From: a virus
Direction: 5' to 3' (one strand)
IMG/VR virus record: IMGVR_UViG_3300042345_000469
Coordinates: 1-64,000 of that record
Length of the DNA stretch: 64,000 nucleotides
Both the position numbers and the translations under genes were made by a program. Shown piece after piece: positions 1 through 7,388 of this stretch. Each line of letters starts with the position of its first letter. Position 1 is the first letter of the stretch. The notes below the pieces were generated by a model. The model did not search any database, was not told the origin of the DNA, and was given only the letters and a program-made list of their open reading frames with translations.

Positions 1-671
1 GTACTTGCTGCGTATTTGAGTCCAGAACCTCCTCCCATTTCTTTAGTTGGTACGTAAGCTCCGATGACATCGTATGTATGATTTGTGACAATGAGCGGGA
101 CATTTGCTTGACCTAGTTTGAGCGTGAGCATTCGGAATGCACCTTTAATAAGTTGAGATTTAGTCATATCTCGAACTTCTTTTTCATTTAGTGCATCGGT
201 AATCTCTTTGGTTGTAGAGAGCATACCTAAAGAGTCTAGCACAAACATACAAGGTTTGCGATCTTCTACTGGTGCTTTCAGATACATATCTACTGCTTTG
301 AGCGCCTTTGTGCGAAACTCTTCAATAGTAACAACGTTAACAACAACCAAACGAGTAGTATCAATTCCACGAGATTCTATAAGTGATTTAGTGATAGCAG
401 CCTCAGTGTCAAAGTAGAGACAGTAACCATCGGGATTAGTATCAAGAAAGTTCTTAACCACAGCGAGAGAGAAAAAAGTCTTTCCAGTAGAAGACTCTCC
501 AGCAATAGCAGTAATTTTATTCCCAGATACACCACCAAAGATGCTACCTGAAACCAGTGCATTAAAGATATATGAACCAGTATCAACATAAGTCTCAGTC
601 TCATCAATATCTGATGCTAACTTGGTAAAGTCATCACCAATCTCTTTTACAATGTCTTTAAGGAAATCCAT
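1..671 (-). CDS. uvsX: UvsX RecA-like recombinase, C-terminus cut by window start
   Basis: Strand-exchange recombinase that coats single-stranded DNA for phage recombination-dependent replication and repair, working with UvsY (also encoded here). Only the first 223 or so residues are in the window. The Walker A motif GESSTGKT lies at residues 58-65 and a Walker B-like strand (MFVLDS) near residue 145, in the RecA core order. Start chosen at the ATG at 671, which follows the stop of the 42-residue gene by two bases. Last gene of a tight run with gp43. The remaining core and C-terminus lie beyond position 1. Family call is firm from the Walker motif, the RecA-type core and the position next to gp43. 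Confidence 0.95.
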   Translation of the reverse strand, partial: MDFLKDIVKEIGDDFTKLASDIDETETYVDTGSYIFNALVSGSIFGGVSGNKITAIAGESSTGKTFFSLAVVKNFLDTNPDGYCLYFDTEAAITKSLIESRGIDTTRLVVVNVVTIEEFRTKALKAVDMYLKAPVEDRKPCMFVLDSLGMLSTTKEITDALNEKEVRDMTKSQLIKGAFRMLTLKLGQANVPLIVTNHTYDVIGAYVPTKEMGGGSGLKYAAS

Positions 672-673
672 AA

Positions 674-802
674 TTATTTTCTGTTTATAGTTTTATTTTG
701 GTTGAATTTGTAAGACCACAATTTATTATAGAGTTGTGGTTCTTTATTCTTTAGAACCTCAACGATGATCTCAAATTCTTTTTCAGTAATCGGCAATTCC
801 AT
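674..802 (-). CDS. Small protein between gp43 and uvsX, 42 aa
   Basis: Short open frame of 42 residues starting [17 protein letters not shown] and ending in a basic, Asn/Lys-rich tail (NQNKTINRK). The ATG overlaps the gp43 stop codon in an ATGA arrangement, and its stop lies two bases before the uvsX start, so it is almost certainly translated by coupling with gp43. The N-terminal half looks like one amphipathic helix. I recognise no family. Small proteins of unknown role occupy this slot in other marine T4-like phages (recollection). The tight overlaps on both sides are the main argument that it is real. Confidence 0.7.
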   Translation of the reverse strand: MELPITEKEFEIIVEVLKNKEPQLYNKLWSYKFNQNKTINRK

Positions 803-3297
803 CAAATAAAAAATGCATCTAGGTTTGTTGTCTTTTCTACTTTCCACCCAATCACGTCAAGAATAATCTTAAGTGGTTCTAGGAATGCTTTCTCAAATTG
901 TAGTTCATAATCTATGTATTTGTCAAGATTGAGTTCTTTAGGAAATTCTTGAATGAATGAGATTACATTTTCATGAATAATATTTGGTTTTTTGAGATAG
1001 ATAAACTTAATTTTTTCTCCATTTTGAATAAGAGAATATTTTCCAGTTAATTTATTTTGTTTAATGTAATGATTGAATAACAGTGCTCCGCGAACATGAA
1101 TGGGAGTTCCCTTAATATAAAGATCTGAAGAGGAAGAGTATTTCTGAACATCAGATGCAGAACGTGGAAATGAAATTTGTTCTGGAGGTAGTTTTTTAAA
1201 CTTATCACGACAATTTTCAATGAACTTAATCATATTGTCCTCACTTCCACTCATCATGATGTTAAAAGAATCTTTCAACATCTTACGACAAGGTGCAGGA
1301 GTAGAAGATTTGATTGCCTCAATACCTTTAATTTTGAGTTTTGGTTCTTCATAGCGAACACCTTCGCTATCCCACACACTGAGAATATATCGTTTCTTCG
1401 CAGTCCAAATACCACGTTCAGCAATACACTCCCTCTTCATGATCATCTTTTGGTCGTATGCATTTACATACTCAGCCAATTCTTGGTAAGAATTTTCAAT
1501 ATACTTTTCAAATTCCAGATTACAGACCTTATCAAGGAACGAAACAATGCTTTGAGTAGTTTTCTCTCTGCCTTTGAATACACTTTCAACCAAAGGACCC
1601 ATATTAATATACAGAGAATCAGTATCAGAAGCAATGACATAATCTTCCTCTTCAGTTTTAAGAATCTTGTTAAGGTATGAATTAACTTTATTCATAATCC
1701 ATTGAATGGATACTTGTCCAGACAATGTGATTGCTTCTGCGTTTGCTAATTTATAATAACGGAAGTATTGGTTTCCAATAGCACCATATGCAGAGTTAAG
1801 TTGAATCTTACGTGCCATCTGAATGTTATTGCAACGAGCAATTTCTTTAATCAACTCCTTGTTCTTTGTCTTTTCATATTCTTGCTCTGCCGCAAGCATC
1901 TTTTTCTTAAAGATCACACGTTCATTATAGATCTTCTCCATTAGTTCTGGGAGAAAACCACGAACATCCTTACGATACATAGCACCATTGGCACATACCG
2001 CATAGTCTTTATACATCTCAAAAGTAAGATTACGATTGAGAATCTTATCAACATTAACTGTCGGATGTCTTTCTTCTAAGAGAGTTTCTGGAGAAATGTT
2101 GTACTGCATAATCAGGTGAGGATATAGAGAATTCAAGTCAAAACTCACAACCCAATCGTACATTCCAGGAATCGGTTCTTTTACGTAAGCACCAGCATAC
2201 TTCTCATCCTTACGTTCTTTATTTCGTGGGGGAATTACAATATCTCTTTTCTTAAGATAAGTATAAATGATATTATCCCACATACGAACTTGATAGAACA
2301 CGTCGGCATAGTTCACCTTCGCGTCATATGCCATCGTCAAAGCAAGTTCAATAAGTTTCATCTTGTCTTCCAAACGGTCAACAAGTTCTACGTCAATGAT
2401 GTTATACTCAATAAACTTTTGCCAACCTTTAGTGTAGAAATCTTTAAAAGTATCGAACTCAGAGTGATCCAGTTTCTTTTGCCCAAGTTCAACTTCAGCA
2501 ATATAGTCAAGGCGATAAGATTCTTGAACTTTATAAGTAAACTTCTTATAAAGATCAAGATAATCAAGTTGAGTCAAACCACCCACATCAAACGTCGTAT
2601 GCTTACGCCCATTAATGAAAATTTCACCTTCAGTCACAAGTCCCCAGTTAGAGAAACGCTTCATTAGTTTCTCACCAAGAACACGATTTAATCGCTTACA
2701 GATATAAGGAACATCATACATTTGAATGTTCCATCCAGTAATCACATCAGGTACATCAACCATCCAATAATTAATAAAATGATTCAGGAGTTCATACTCA
2801 GATGGACAATGATAATAAGTGACATCTTTACGAGTATTATTAAATGGTTTAACTCCCCAGGTTGTAATCTTCTTGGTTGTATAATCCTGAATACTGATAG
2901 ACAAGATTTCTTCTGAAGCAGATTCTACATCAGGGAATCCTTGTTCTGAGGCAACCTCAATATCCAACGTTACAAGTTTGATTTTACTGATGTCAAACTT
3001 AATTTCATCTTCTGGATACTTTTCTGAGATATACTGATAGATATATCGATCATTTCCATAGATCTCAAATCCATCCACATTTTCATACTTACTATAAAAC
3101 TCACGACAATCTCTAACAGTTCCAGGTTTTACAGGTTCTACTGCTTCTCCACTTAATGTTCTATACTTGGGGTCTTTTTTAGTTTTTACATAAAGAGTTG
3201 GAAAGAACTCATCTCTTATTTCAAATCTTTTACCATTCTGTACTCCACGAACCAAAAATTGATTTCCAATCAATTGAACATTAGTGTAAAAATTCAT
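802..3297 (-). CDS. 43: gp43 replicative DNA polymerase (family B)
   Basis: Replicative family B DNA polymerase with proofreading exonuclease; acts with the gp45 clamp and gp44/gp62 loader. 831 residues, against about 900 in T4. Exo I motif DIE is at residues 112-114, Exo II (GWNIQMYD) and Exo III (YNIIDVEL) follow, then polymerase motif A (FDLNSLYP, near 386), motif B (KIQLNSAYG) and motif C (SDTDSLY, near 557). All catalytic acids are present. The C-terminus LDAFFI resembles a clamp-binding tail, an inference. Start ATG at 3297 overlaps the stop of the upstream Sm-like gene (ATGA). It is continuous, with no intron or split, which is notable given the many endonuclease genes nearby. Confidence 0.98.
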   Translation of the reverse strand: MNFYTNVQLIGNQFLVRGVQNGKRFEIRDEFFPTLYVKTKKDPKYRTLSGEAVEPVKPGTVRDCREFYSKYENVDGFEIYGNDRYIYQYISEKYPEDEIKFDISKIKLVTLDIEVASEQGFPDVESASEEILSISIQDYTTKKITTWGVKPFNNTRKDVTYYHCPSEYELLNHFINYWMVDVPDVITGWNIQMYDVPYICKRLNRVLGEKLMKRFSNWGLVTEGEIFINGRKHTTFDVGGLTQLDYLDLYKKFTYKVQESYRLDYIAEVELGQKKLDHSEFDTFKDFYTKGWQKFIEYNIIDVELVDRLEDKMKLIELALTMAYDAKVNYADVFYQVRMWDNIIYTYLKKRDIVIPPRNKERKDEKYAGAYVKEPIPGMYDWVVSFDLNSLYPHLIMQYNISPETLLEERHPTVNVDKILNRNLTFEMYKDYAVCANGAMYRKDVRGFLPELMEKIYNERVIFKKKMLAAEQEYEKTKNKELIKEIARCNNIQMARKIQLNSAYGAIGNQYFRYYKLANAEAITLSGQVSIQWIMNKVNSYLNKILKTEEEDYVIASDTDSLYINMGPLVESVFKGREKTTQSIVSFLDKVCNLEFEKYIENSYQELAEYVNAYDQKMIMKRECIAERGIWTAKKRYILSVWDSEGVRYEEPKLKIKGIEAIKSSTPAPCRKMLKDSFNIMMSGSEDNMIKFIENCRDKFKKLPPEQISFPRSASDVQKYSSSSDLYIKGTPIHVRGALLFNHYIKQNKLTGKYSLIQNGEKIKFIYLKKPNIIHENVISFIQEFPKELNLDKYIDYELQFEKAFLEPLKIILDVIGWKVEKTTNLDAFFI

Positions 3298-3551
3298 TCC
3301 TTAATTAAATCCCCATATTTTTCAAGTAGAGTTGGAGTTGGATCAGAAAGTGTAATAATTTTATCCGAACTCATCATAAATGTATTTTGTTTTGTATATC
3401 CACAGAGAAATGGATCTAGAGTTTTATCACTTTTCACTACAAACGGATTAACAAGTTTGCAATCGGGTTCTCCAATATCAGCACCAACTTCTTCAATCCG
3501 ACTGATCAGAATTTGATTGTTGGTTAATAACAATATTTTGACTATTTCCAT
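3294..3551 (-). CDS. Small Sm-like protein (third, most divergent paralog)
   Basis: 85 residues, lying between another Sm-like gene (59-base overlap) and gp43 (ATGA overlap). Read against the two other Sm-like proteins in this window it shows the same skeleton: a strand with LLLTNNQILIS, then a Glu/Val stretch, an NPF corresponding to their NP or NKP turn, an L-D-P-F-L strand corresponding to their L-x-P-W, and a DKIITLSDP strand corresponding to their VITI/VITM strand, closed by a short helix. The similarity is at pattern level, so homology is inferred. If correct it would act as an RNA- or protein-binding ring subunit. Translational coupling to gp43 suggests a link to polymerase expression or function. 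Confidence 0.72.
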   Translation of the reverse strand: MEIVKILLLTNNQILISRIEEVGADIGEPDCKLVNPFVVKSDKTLDPFLCGYTKQNTFMMSSDKIITLSDPTPTLLEKYGDLIKE

Positions 3552-3837
3552 TGTTTAAAATATCCTCTTGATACATTTTAGAAAGTTGATCGATTGGTTC
3601 CACTATAGTAATTACCCAATCCAAGGATACTGGAATTTTTGTATCCTTTGAAAGAAGAATCCAAGGAACCAATCTAATCTTAACAGAATCAGATTTTTCA
3701 TCTTCTTCTTTCAATTTCATTTTAATATGACAAGGTTTATTGAAGATATATCCAACTACTTTTTCTTCAATAACCATTTCTTGAATATCTGCGATTACAT
3801 CCTCTCCGGATTTCAATAGTGCAAGTTTTACAGTCAT
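3493..3837 (-). CDS. Sm-like (LSm) small protein
   Basis: 114 residues. Strongly bent beta-sheet pattern typical of Sm-like folds: LALLKSGEDVIADIQEM, then FNKPCHIKM, then a loop rich in Glu and Asp, then IRLVPWILLSKD and SLDWVITIVEP, ending in a helix with MYQEDI and an Asn/Gln/Ser-rich tail. It matches the 132-residue protein at 19425-19823 along its length (KSGE/KTGE, PW, VIT, MYQ). I recall that a Sm-like protein of putative cyanophage origin has been structurally described, which suits this call. Preceded by a good ribosome site (CGGAGG, positions 3850-3855). Substrate and partner are unknown; RNA binding is the family expectation, not shown here. Confidence 0.72.
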   Translation of the reverse strand: MTVKLALLKSGEDVIADIQEMVIEEKVVGYIFNKPCHIKMKLKEEDEKSDSVKIRLVPWILLSKDTKIPVSLDWVITIVEPIDQLSKMYQEDILNNGNSQNIVINQQSNSDQSD

Positions 3838-3867
3838 TTTTGTCTCATACCTCCGATTATTCTAGCA

Positions 3868-3897
3868 ATAAAAAAAGGAGGAGTCAAGTTTCTCCTC
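3868..3897 (-). terminator. Intrinsic terminator at the end of GIY-YIG gene 1
   Basis: On the minus strand a 6-bp stem GAGGAG/CTCCTC (3892-3897 with 3878-3883), 8-base loop, then C and a run of seven T. The stop codon of the endonuclease gene sits inside the loop. It would end the endonuclease transcript before the Sm-like/gp43 group. Confidence 0.7.
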
Positions 3898-4462
3898 GTT
3901 TTTTTGCTTCTCTCAATTTTGCCTTTTCACTCATTTTTCTTTTCGTCTCTTCACTCATTTGTTTTTTTGCGTCACTCATTTTTCTTTTTGTCTCTTCACT
4001 TAATTTTTTACTCATATGAGATTTACTTATTTTATTTTTCGTATCCTCTGTTAATTTTCTTCCAGTCCACAGTTTTGATAATTTTTGTTTTACTTCTTCT
4101 TTACAGGGGCGTCCTTTTGAAGATTCTCCGATTTTTCTCTTTGTTTCTTCACTGTGTCTTCTCAATCTCATCATAGATTTAGTTTCTTCCGAGTGCTGTA
4201 TAAATCCAGAGGGTTGACATCCACCACTATGTATATTTTCCAATATACCAGTTCCTTGACTTTTTCTACCAAGAATTTCGATTAAATAAATTTCATGCTT
4301 AAATGCATCTTCCTCCGTAAGATTGTCCTTCAAAATTACTATTCTTTCATTTGGAGGTATTAAAACAGAGTGATTTTTATCCCAAGCTCTTTTACCTTTT
4401 CCTTTACCAATATAATAAGGAATATTATTTTCATCAAAATAAGCATATGTATAATATTCCAT
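3884..4462 (-). CDS. Free-standing GIY-YIG homing endonuclease 1 with NUMOD3 repeats
   Basis: 192-residue DNA endonuclease of the GIY-YIG type, expected to cut a phage-genome target and drive its own spread. The N-terminal nuclease domain (about 1-90) has TYAY in place of GIY, then YYIGKG, an Arg after it, the catalytic Glu in FKHEIYLIE and an Asn in ENIHSGG. The C-terminal half is a string of NUMOD3-type DNA-binding helices with the recurring SEETKRK pattern, about five copies. It has its own late promoter (4489-4496) and a terminator at each end, so it forms an isolated transcription unit between a tagged small gene and the Sm-like gene. Closely similar at the N-terminus to the GIY-YIG genes at 11982 and 19813. 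Confidence 0.88.
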   Translation of the reverse strand: MEYYTYAYFDENNIPYYIGKGKGKRAWDKNHSVLIPPNERIVILKDNLTEEDAFKHEIYLIEILGRKSQGTGILENIHSGGCQPSGFIQHSEETKSMMRLRRHSEETKRKIGESSKGRPCKEEVKQKLSKLWTGRKLTEDTKNKISKSHMSKKLSEETKRKMSDAKKQMSEETKRKMSEKAKLREAKKRGET

Positions 4463-4488
4463 TTAAAATCACACCTACTCTTTATTGG

Positions 4489-4496
4489 TATTTATA
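4489..4496 (-). promoter_or_regulatory. Late promoter TATAAATA before GIY-YIG 1
   Basis: Exact T4 late promoter octamer, 27 bases upstream of the ATG at 4462. It is fused to the T-run of the preceding terminator, so termination and re-initiation occur at one site. Confidence 0.75.
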
Positions 4497-4538
4497 AAAA
4501 ATGAGGAGTTATCCTGGATTTTGCCAGGTGCTCCTCAT
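4497..4538 (-). terminator. Two-stem intrinsic terminator after the tagged 51-aa gene
   Basis: Minus-strand hairpin with outer 8-bp stem ATGAGGAG/CTCCTCAT (4501-4508 with 4531-4538) and inner 5-bp stem CCTGG/CCAGG (4513-4517 with 4524-4528), followed by a T-rich tract that runs into the late promoter. Confidence 0.8.
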
Positions 4539-4561
4539 GCGCCGACGATATTCAATTATAT

Positions 4562-4717
4562 TTATCTCTTTCTTTTAAACTTACAAACCTTCTTTCCAGG
4601 AAGCATAGCATATGTAGTGGTTTTTCCATAACATTTTGGTTTTGGTGGCATAACACCATATCCAAAATCACCTTTCATTTCTTTAATTATAGATACAAAT
4701 TCCTGAAAAGTTTTCAT
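4562..4717 (-). CDS. Small basic protein with T4-like capsid-targeting N-terminus, 51 aa
   Basis: 51 residues. The first eight, MKTFQEFV, closely resemble the capsid-targeting sequence of T4 internal proteins (MKTYQEFI as I recall it), which directs proteins into the prohead core and is cut off by the gp21 protease. The remainder is short, basic and contains two Cys, ending KFKRKR. A possible gp21 site is after IKE at residue 13. Inferred to be packaged in the head and delivered with DNA; the role after delivery is unknown. It follows hsp20 by 13 bases, has a possible late promoter over the hsp20 stop, and is ended by a strong hairpin. Confidence 0.7.
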   Translation of the reverse strand: MKTFQEFVSIIKEMKGDFGYGVMPPKPKCYGKTTTYAMLPGKKVCKFKRKR

Positions 4718-4727
4718 TTTTTATTTT

Positions 4728-4735
4728 TATTTAGA
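4728..4735 (-). promoter_or_regulatory. Possible late promoter TCTAAATA before the 51-aa tagged gene
   Basis: Octamer one base away from NATAAATA, formed over the hsp20 stop (CTC TAA ATA), 11 bases before the ATG at 4717. The same variant occurs after gp23 (22808-22815). The very short distance to the ATG is a weakness. Confidence 0.4.
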
Positions 4736-5165
4736 GATAATCCTTTCTCTTATGATGATCTGGAACAATTCTACCAAGAGTGACTGTCAGAAGCCCATCC
4801 TCAAAATCAACTGATCTAACTTCCGTATCATCAGAGAGTGTCCAGGAACGTGTAAATGACCGTTGAGCCAAACCCTTGTGGAGATAGTTGAACTCCGTTT
4901 CTTTATCTTCTTTTTGACCTTCAATAAAGAGTTTGCCGTCTTGAGTGTAGACATAAACCTCCTTCTTCTTAAATCCAGCAAGTGCAAGTTCAAGTCGCGA
5001 TTCTACGTTGCTTACTTGAACTAGGTTGTAGGGGGGATAGTTAGAGGTTGTTTCGTGAATTTTAAAAATACGATCAAAGTATTCATCCATACCAATCGTA
5101 TTGCGATTAATTCTTTCCAGCAAAGCAGGAAGATCCGCAGCCTGATACTTCATCAGATTAGTCAT
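4731..5165 (-). CDS. hsp20: Hsp20 small heat-shock protein (alpha-crystallin domain)
   Basis: 144-residue small heat-shock protein, an ATP-independent holdase that keeps unfolded proteins soluble. The alpha-crystallin domain spans about residues 45-140: NYPPYNLVQV at its start, LALAGFKKKEVYVYTQDGKLFIEGQKE in the middle (the usual A-GxxKxD-like region), and the terminal strand VDFEDGLLTVTLGRIVP, which matches the conserved GxLxxxxP signature. The short N-terminal arm contains MDEYFDRIF. An hsp20 gene is common in marine T4-like phages, where a capsid-assembly or virion role has been proposed. Flanked by regA upstream, with a structured gap between them. Confidence 0.93.
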   Translation of the reverse strand: MTNLMKYQAADLPALLERINRNTIGMDEYFDRIFKIHETTSNYPPYNLVQVSNVESRLELALAGFKKKEVYVYTQDGKLFIEGQKEDKETEFNYLHKGLAQRSFTRSWTLSDDTEVRSVDFEDGLLTVTLGRIVPDHHKRKDYL

Positions 5166-5234
5166 TATAGTAGCTCCTTTAAAAGCGAGGTTTGATTGTG
5201 TGATCCCTATAAGGCGATCAATATTATTTAATCA

Positions 5235-5276
5235 TAAAACAAAAAGAGAAGCAAGGTAAAAACCGTACTTCTCTTT
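5235..5276 (-). terminator. Terminator in the regA-hsp20 gap
   Basis: Minus-strand 9-bp stem AAAGAGAAG/CTTCTCTTT (5268-5276 with 5243-5251) with a small inner GGT/ACC pairing, followed by TTTTGTTTT. Ends the clamp/RegA transcript before hsp20. Confidence 0.72.
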
Positions 5277-5329
5277 AGGGTGTTCCGACTTTTGTAGAGT
5301 GCCGCACGAATGGCACCAAACTATTTATT
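5277..5329 (-). other. Structured leader region after regA (no gene)
   Basis: Holds an AATAAATA octamer over the regA stop (5322-5329) and a short hairpin GTGCC/GGCAC (5310-5314 with 5300-5304), both upstream of the terminator. A transcript begun at the octamer would be only about 75 bases. No open frame was found here. The octamer could be a chance by-product of the stop codon followed by ATA. Confidence 0.35.
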
Positions 5330-5762
5330 CGGTTTCTACTGCTTTTCCTTTCTTACCGATATTATACTTTTGCTCCAGAATCCAATCACCCTTGTCCTTA
5401 TATGCAAGGACTTTAATTTGATTGAGTGGTGCAATATCAGAAACGGAATCTGCCTTTACGACAGTAATTAAACCCCAATCGGCAAGAAGACGTGCAATAC
5501 GATTACGACGCTGAACATCATTCACAGTAAGATTTGCATGTTTACCATCAAGAGCAAACAGTTCCTTAAAGTGAACAATATAATATCTACCCTGCTTGTG
5601 AAGAATATGGCAGGATTGATAAAGTTTTTTCTCCTTTCTTGATGCAACTCCGATGCGAGTCAAAGTTTCACGAACTTTCAGAAAATCATCAGGTTCATTA
5701 AGAATCACCTCTACCATTTGGTCTTGAGACCATTCAACAGTAGGTTCTACCGTAGTAGTCAT
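5325..5762 (-). CDS. regA: RegA translational repressor
   Basis: RNA-binding repressor that blocks translation initiation on several early phage mRNAs, including clamp-loader and its own message in T4. 145 residues against 122 in T4, with a longer N-terminus. Nearly collinear with T4 RegA: DDFLKVRETLTRIGVA, then YQSCHILHKQGRYYIVHFKELF, then RRNRIARLLADWGLI, ending KYNIGKKGKA. The Tyr/His/Phe-rich central block and the basic N-terminal helix are intact. Starts 4 bases into the gp62 stop region (overlap at 5759-5762), giving coupled translation. It sits in the same order as in T4 (45-44-62-regA), apart from the methylase insertion upstream. Confidence 0.97.
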   Translation of the reverse strand: MTTTVEPTVEWSQDQMVEVILNEPDDFLKVRETLTRIGVASRKEKKLYQSCHILHKQGRYYIVHFKELFALDGKHANLTVNDVQRRNRIARLLADWGLITVVKADSVSDIAPLNQIKVLAYKDKGDWILEQKYNIGKKGKAVETE

Positions 5763-6127
5763 TTTTTTCCTCCAATATCAAGTCTTTGTTTGATGAAAGT
5801 TAGTTGTTCTTTTGTTAAGATTTTCAGTGCTTGAGATGCCTTTTCATTACTATAACCATAGTATGATTTAATACATTCTAAATCTGTAATCTTATCTTTA
5901 CGGAGCCAGGGAGAAAATCTCTTCCGTTTCCTTAGACTATTTAGATAAAATGAATATTGCATATCTTTATCAAGTTGATGCATCATATTCATTTCATTTA
6001 CAAAAAGAACACAATCAATATGTCCGGACAAACATTTATTAATAATATAAGGAGGATAATCTTTAATACTCTCCGACAAATCTTCTTTCGTAAAATTAAT
6101 TGAGTCCAACCAGTCCTTCAATTCCAT
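5759..6127 (-). CDS. 62: gp62 clamp-loader small subunit
   Basis: Small subunit of the sliding-clamp loader; with gp44 it opens gp45 and places it on primed DNA. 122 residues from the chosen ATG at 6127 (MELKDWLDS), shorter than the T4 protein of about 187. The frame is open further upstream to 6181 but that stretch overlaps the methylase deeply and is not gp62-like. Features: a helix with INFTKEDLSESIKDYPPYIINKC, near-T4 wording, and a C-terminal basic helical part. It overlaps the methylase 3' end by 32 bases. Family call rests on sequence recall plus the position before regA. Confidence 0.85.
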   Translation of the reverse strand: MELKDWLDSINFTKEDLSESIKDYPPYIINKCLSGHIDCVLFVNEMNMMHQLDKDMQYSFYLNSLRKRKRFSPWLRKDKITDLECIKSYYGYSNEKASQALKILTKEQLTFIKQRLDIGGKK

Positions 6128-6956
6128 AATTAAAAAGCAAAAGTTCTTTACGTTGTTTTTGTTCTCGCATATATTCACCAACAGATCTCATCGTATACGT
6201 AAGATCAAACTCAACAGCATTCCAGTTCTTAAAACGATCCTTCACAAGTTGATCTGAATTATAACTGATCAATTGATCCATATTATTAGTATCGCAATCA
6301 GCAGCAAACTTATCGTGATCAAATCTTTTGTGCATTGATCCTTTGTTCCCATAGAGATTATCCTTAATATCATAAGGAGGATCGAGATACATAAAAGCAC
6401 CTTTGTTCCCATCCATCAGATAATCATATGAATAGTTAGTTATACACCAATTAGCAATTAACTTGGAATACTCTGGCAATTTTCCAATTCCTCGCAAGGA
6501 AAAATTGGAGTTACTTGCTTGCTCTGAAAAAGATGAACTTTCGGTAAGACCACTAAAAGAGCATTTGTTAACAATATAGAAAGCGACAGCACGATTAAAG
6601 TTCGTTTCAGACTCATCATTTATATGCTCCTTTGACTTTAGAAAGAGTTCCCTTGCAAGTTCGGGAGTATTGTAAGCAACTTTACAATCAACCAATTCAT
6701 TCTTCAGATCATTCCCAAACATCTGGAGTTGTTGCCAGAAGTTTACAAGAGGTTCATAAAGGTCATTTACCCAAATATTTAATCCAGGATACTTCTTTGT
6801 GATATAAATTGCAACGCTTCCCCCACCAAGAAATGGTTCACGGAACTCATCATAATTGCGAAGGTCGGGAAAATAAGGTCCCATCTTTGCGACTGCTCTA
6901 CTTTTGCCGCCCGGATATCTCAAACAGGTTTTTAATTGTTTTTGACTAATTGGCAT
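6096..6956 (-). CDS. dam: Dam-type N6-adenine DNA methyltransferase
   Basis: 286-residue D12-class adenine methylase using S-adenosylmethionine. The N-terminal binding motif is LRYPGGKSR (about 12-20), followed by the F-x-G-G-G loop in EPFLGGGSVA, and the catalytic DPPY motif in YLDPPYDI about two thirds along. All motifs are in family order, so an active enzyme is expected. Likely roles are protection from host nucleases or marking of the phage genome; recognition sequence cannot be read here. It lies between gp44 and gp62, genes adjacent in T4, and overlaps both its neighbours (11 bases with the LAGLIDADG-like gene, 32 with gp62). That placement suggests insertion as a pair. Confidence 0.93.
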   Translation of the reverse strand: MPISQKQLKTCLRYPGGKSRAVAKMGPYFPDLRNYDEFREPFLGGGSVAIYITKKYPGLNIWVNDLYEPLVNFWQQLQMFGNDLKNELVDCKVAYNTPELARELFLKSKEHINDESETNFNRAVAFYIVNKCSFSGLTESSSFSEQASNSNFSLRGIGKLPEYSKLIANWCITNYSYDYLMDGNKGAFMYLDPPYDIKDNLYGNKGSMHKRFDHDKFAADCDTNNMDQLISYNSDQLVKDRFKNWNAVEFDLTYTMRSVGEYMREQKQRKELLLFNYGIEGLVGLN

Positions 6957-7344
6957 TCAATTTCTCCATAATCATTTCATACTTTTCTCGGCGTCTATTT
7001 CCAAGATAAGGTGCCATCAATTCAGTCCATCTTTTTGCTGCCTCACCCTGAAGACTAATATGATAGCAAGGTTTTTGTCCTGCTGCTTTGTGAACTGGTC
7101 CACCATCACTCCAAGTAATTTTTCTACCATCCATTATAACAGCAACTCGTTCCATAATATCTTGATCAGTCATAGACATCTTCATAACAAGGTAATCTTT
7201 TTCAGTATAAATTTTTCCATTAGGAAAAATTCTCGTTCTACCTTTTTTGTAAGACCAAGACCCCTCACCTTCCCATATACCAGTAACCCAAGCAAGTTCT
7301 GTTTCTGTTGGTTCTCTATGCTCGTAGATAGTGCCTTTAGCCAT
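6946..7344 (-). CDS. LAGLIDADG-like small protein next to dam
   Basis: 132 residues. Near the N-terminus it has AWVTGIWEGEGSW, which fits the LAGLIDADG core pattern (L-A-G-I-x-D-G/E-G-x-F form) with the acidic residue and glycine in place. This is a single motif, so if a nuclease it would work as a dimer. The rest is a mix of strands and helices with WTELMAPYLGNRRREKY, as in single-motif homing enzymes. Start ATG at 7344; the AGGAG ribosome site upstream lies inside a long hairpin. Could also be a derived, non-nuclease DNA-binding member. It overlaps dam by 11 bases, forming a two-gene unit inside the clamp-loader operon. Confidence 0.7.
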   Translation of the reverse strand: MAKGTIYEHREPTETELAWVTGIWEGEGSWSYKKGRTRIFPNGKIYTEKDYLVMKMSMTDQDIMERVAVIMDGRKITWSDGGPVHKAAGQKPCYHISLQGEAAKRWTELMAPYLGNRRREKYEMIMEKLNAN

Positions 7345-7350
7345 AACTTT

Positions 7351-7388
7351 TAAACTACTCCTTTACTAAATAGTAGTGGAGTAGTTTA
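7351..7388 (-). promoter_or_regulatory. Hairpin hiding the ribosome site of the LAGLIDADG-like gene
   Basis: Perfect 11-bp inverted repeat TAAACTACTCC/GGAGTAGTTTA (7351-7361 with 7378-7388), with an inner ACTA/TAGT pairing. The gp44 stop codon lies in one arm and the AGGAG ribosome site of the gene starting at 7344 in the other. There is no T-run after it on the minus strand, so a terminator role is unlikely and ribosome-site masking is preferred. Confidence 0.6.

Noticed and set aside
3850-3867. Extended -10 TGCTAGAAT before the Sm-like gene at 3837
   Set aside because: The predicted start would fall inside the ribosome site and remove it, so it is not listed as a promoter despite matching the cobS and CobT-like boxes.
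6128-6181. Upstream extension of gp62 to 6181
   Set aside because: The extension is unlike gp62 and lies deep in the methylase gene; MELKDWLDS at 6127 is the natural start.
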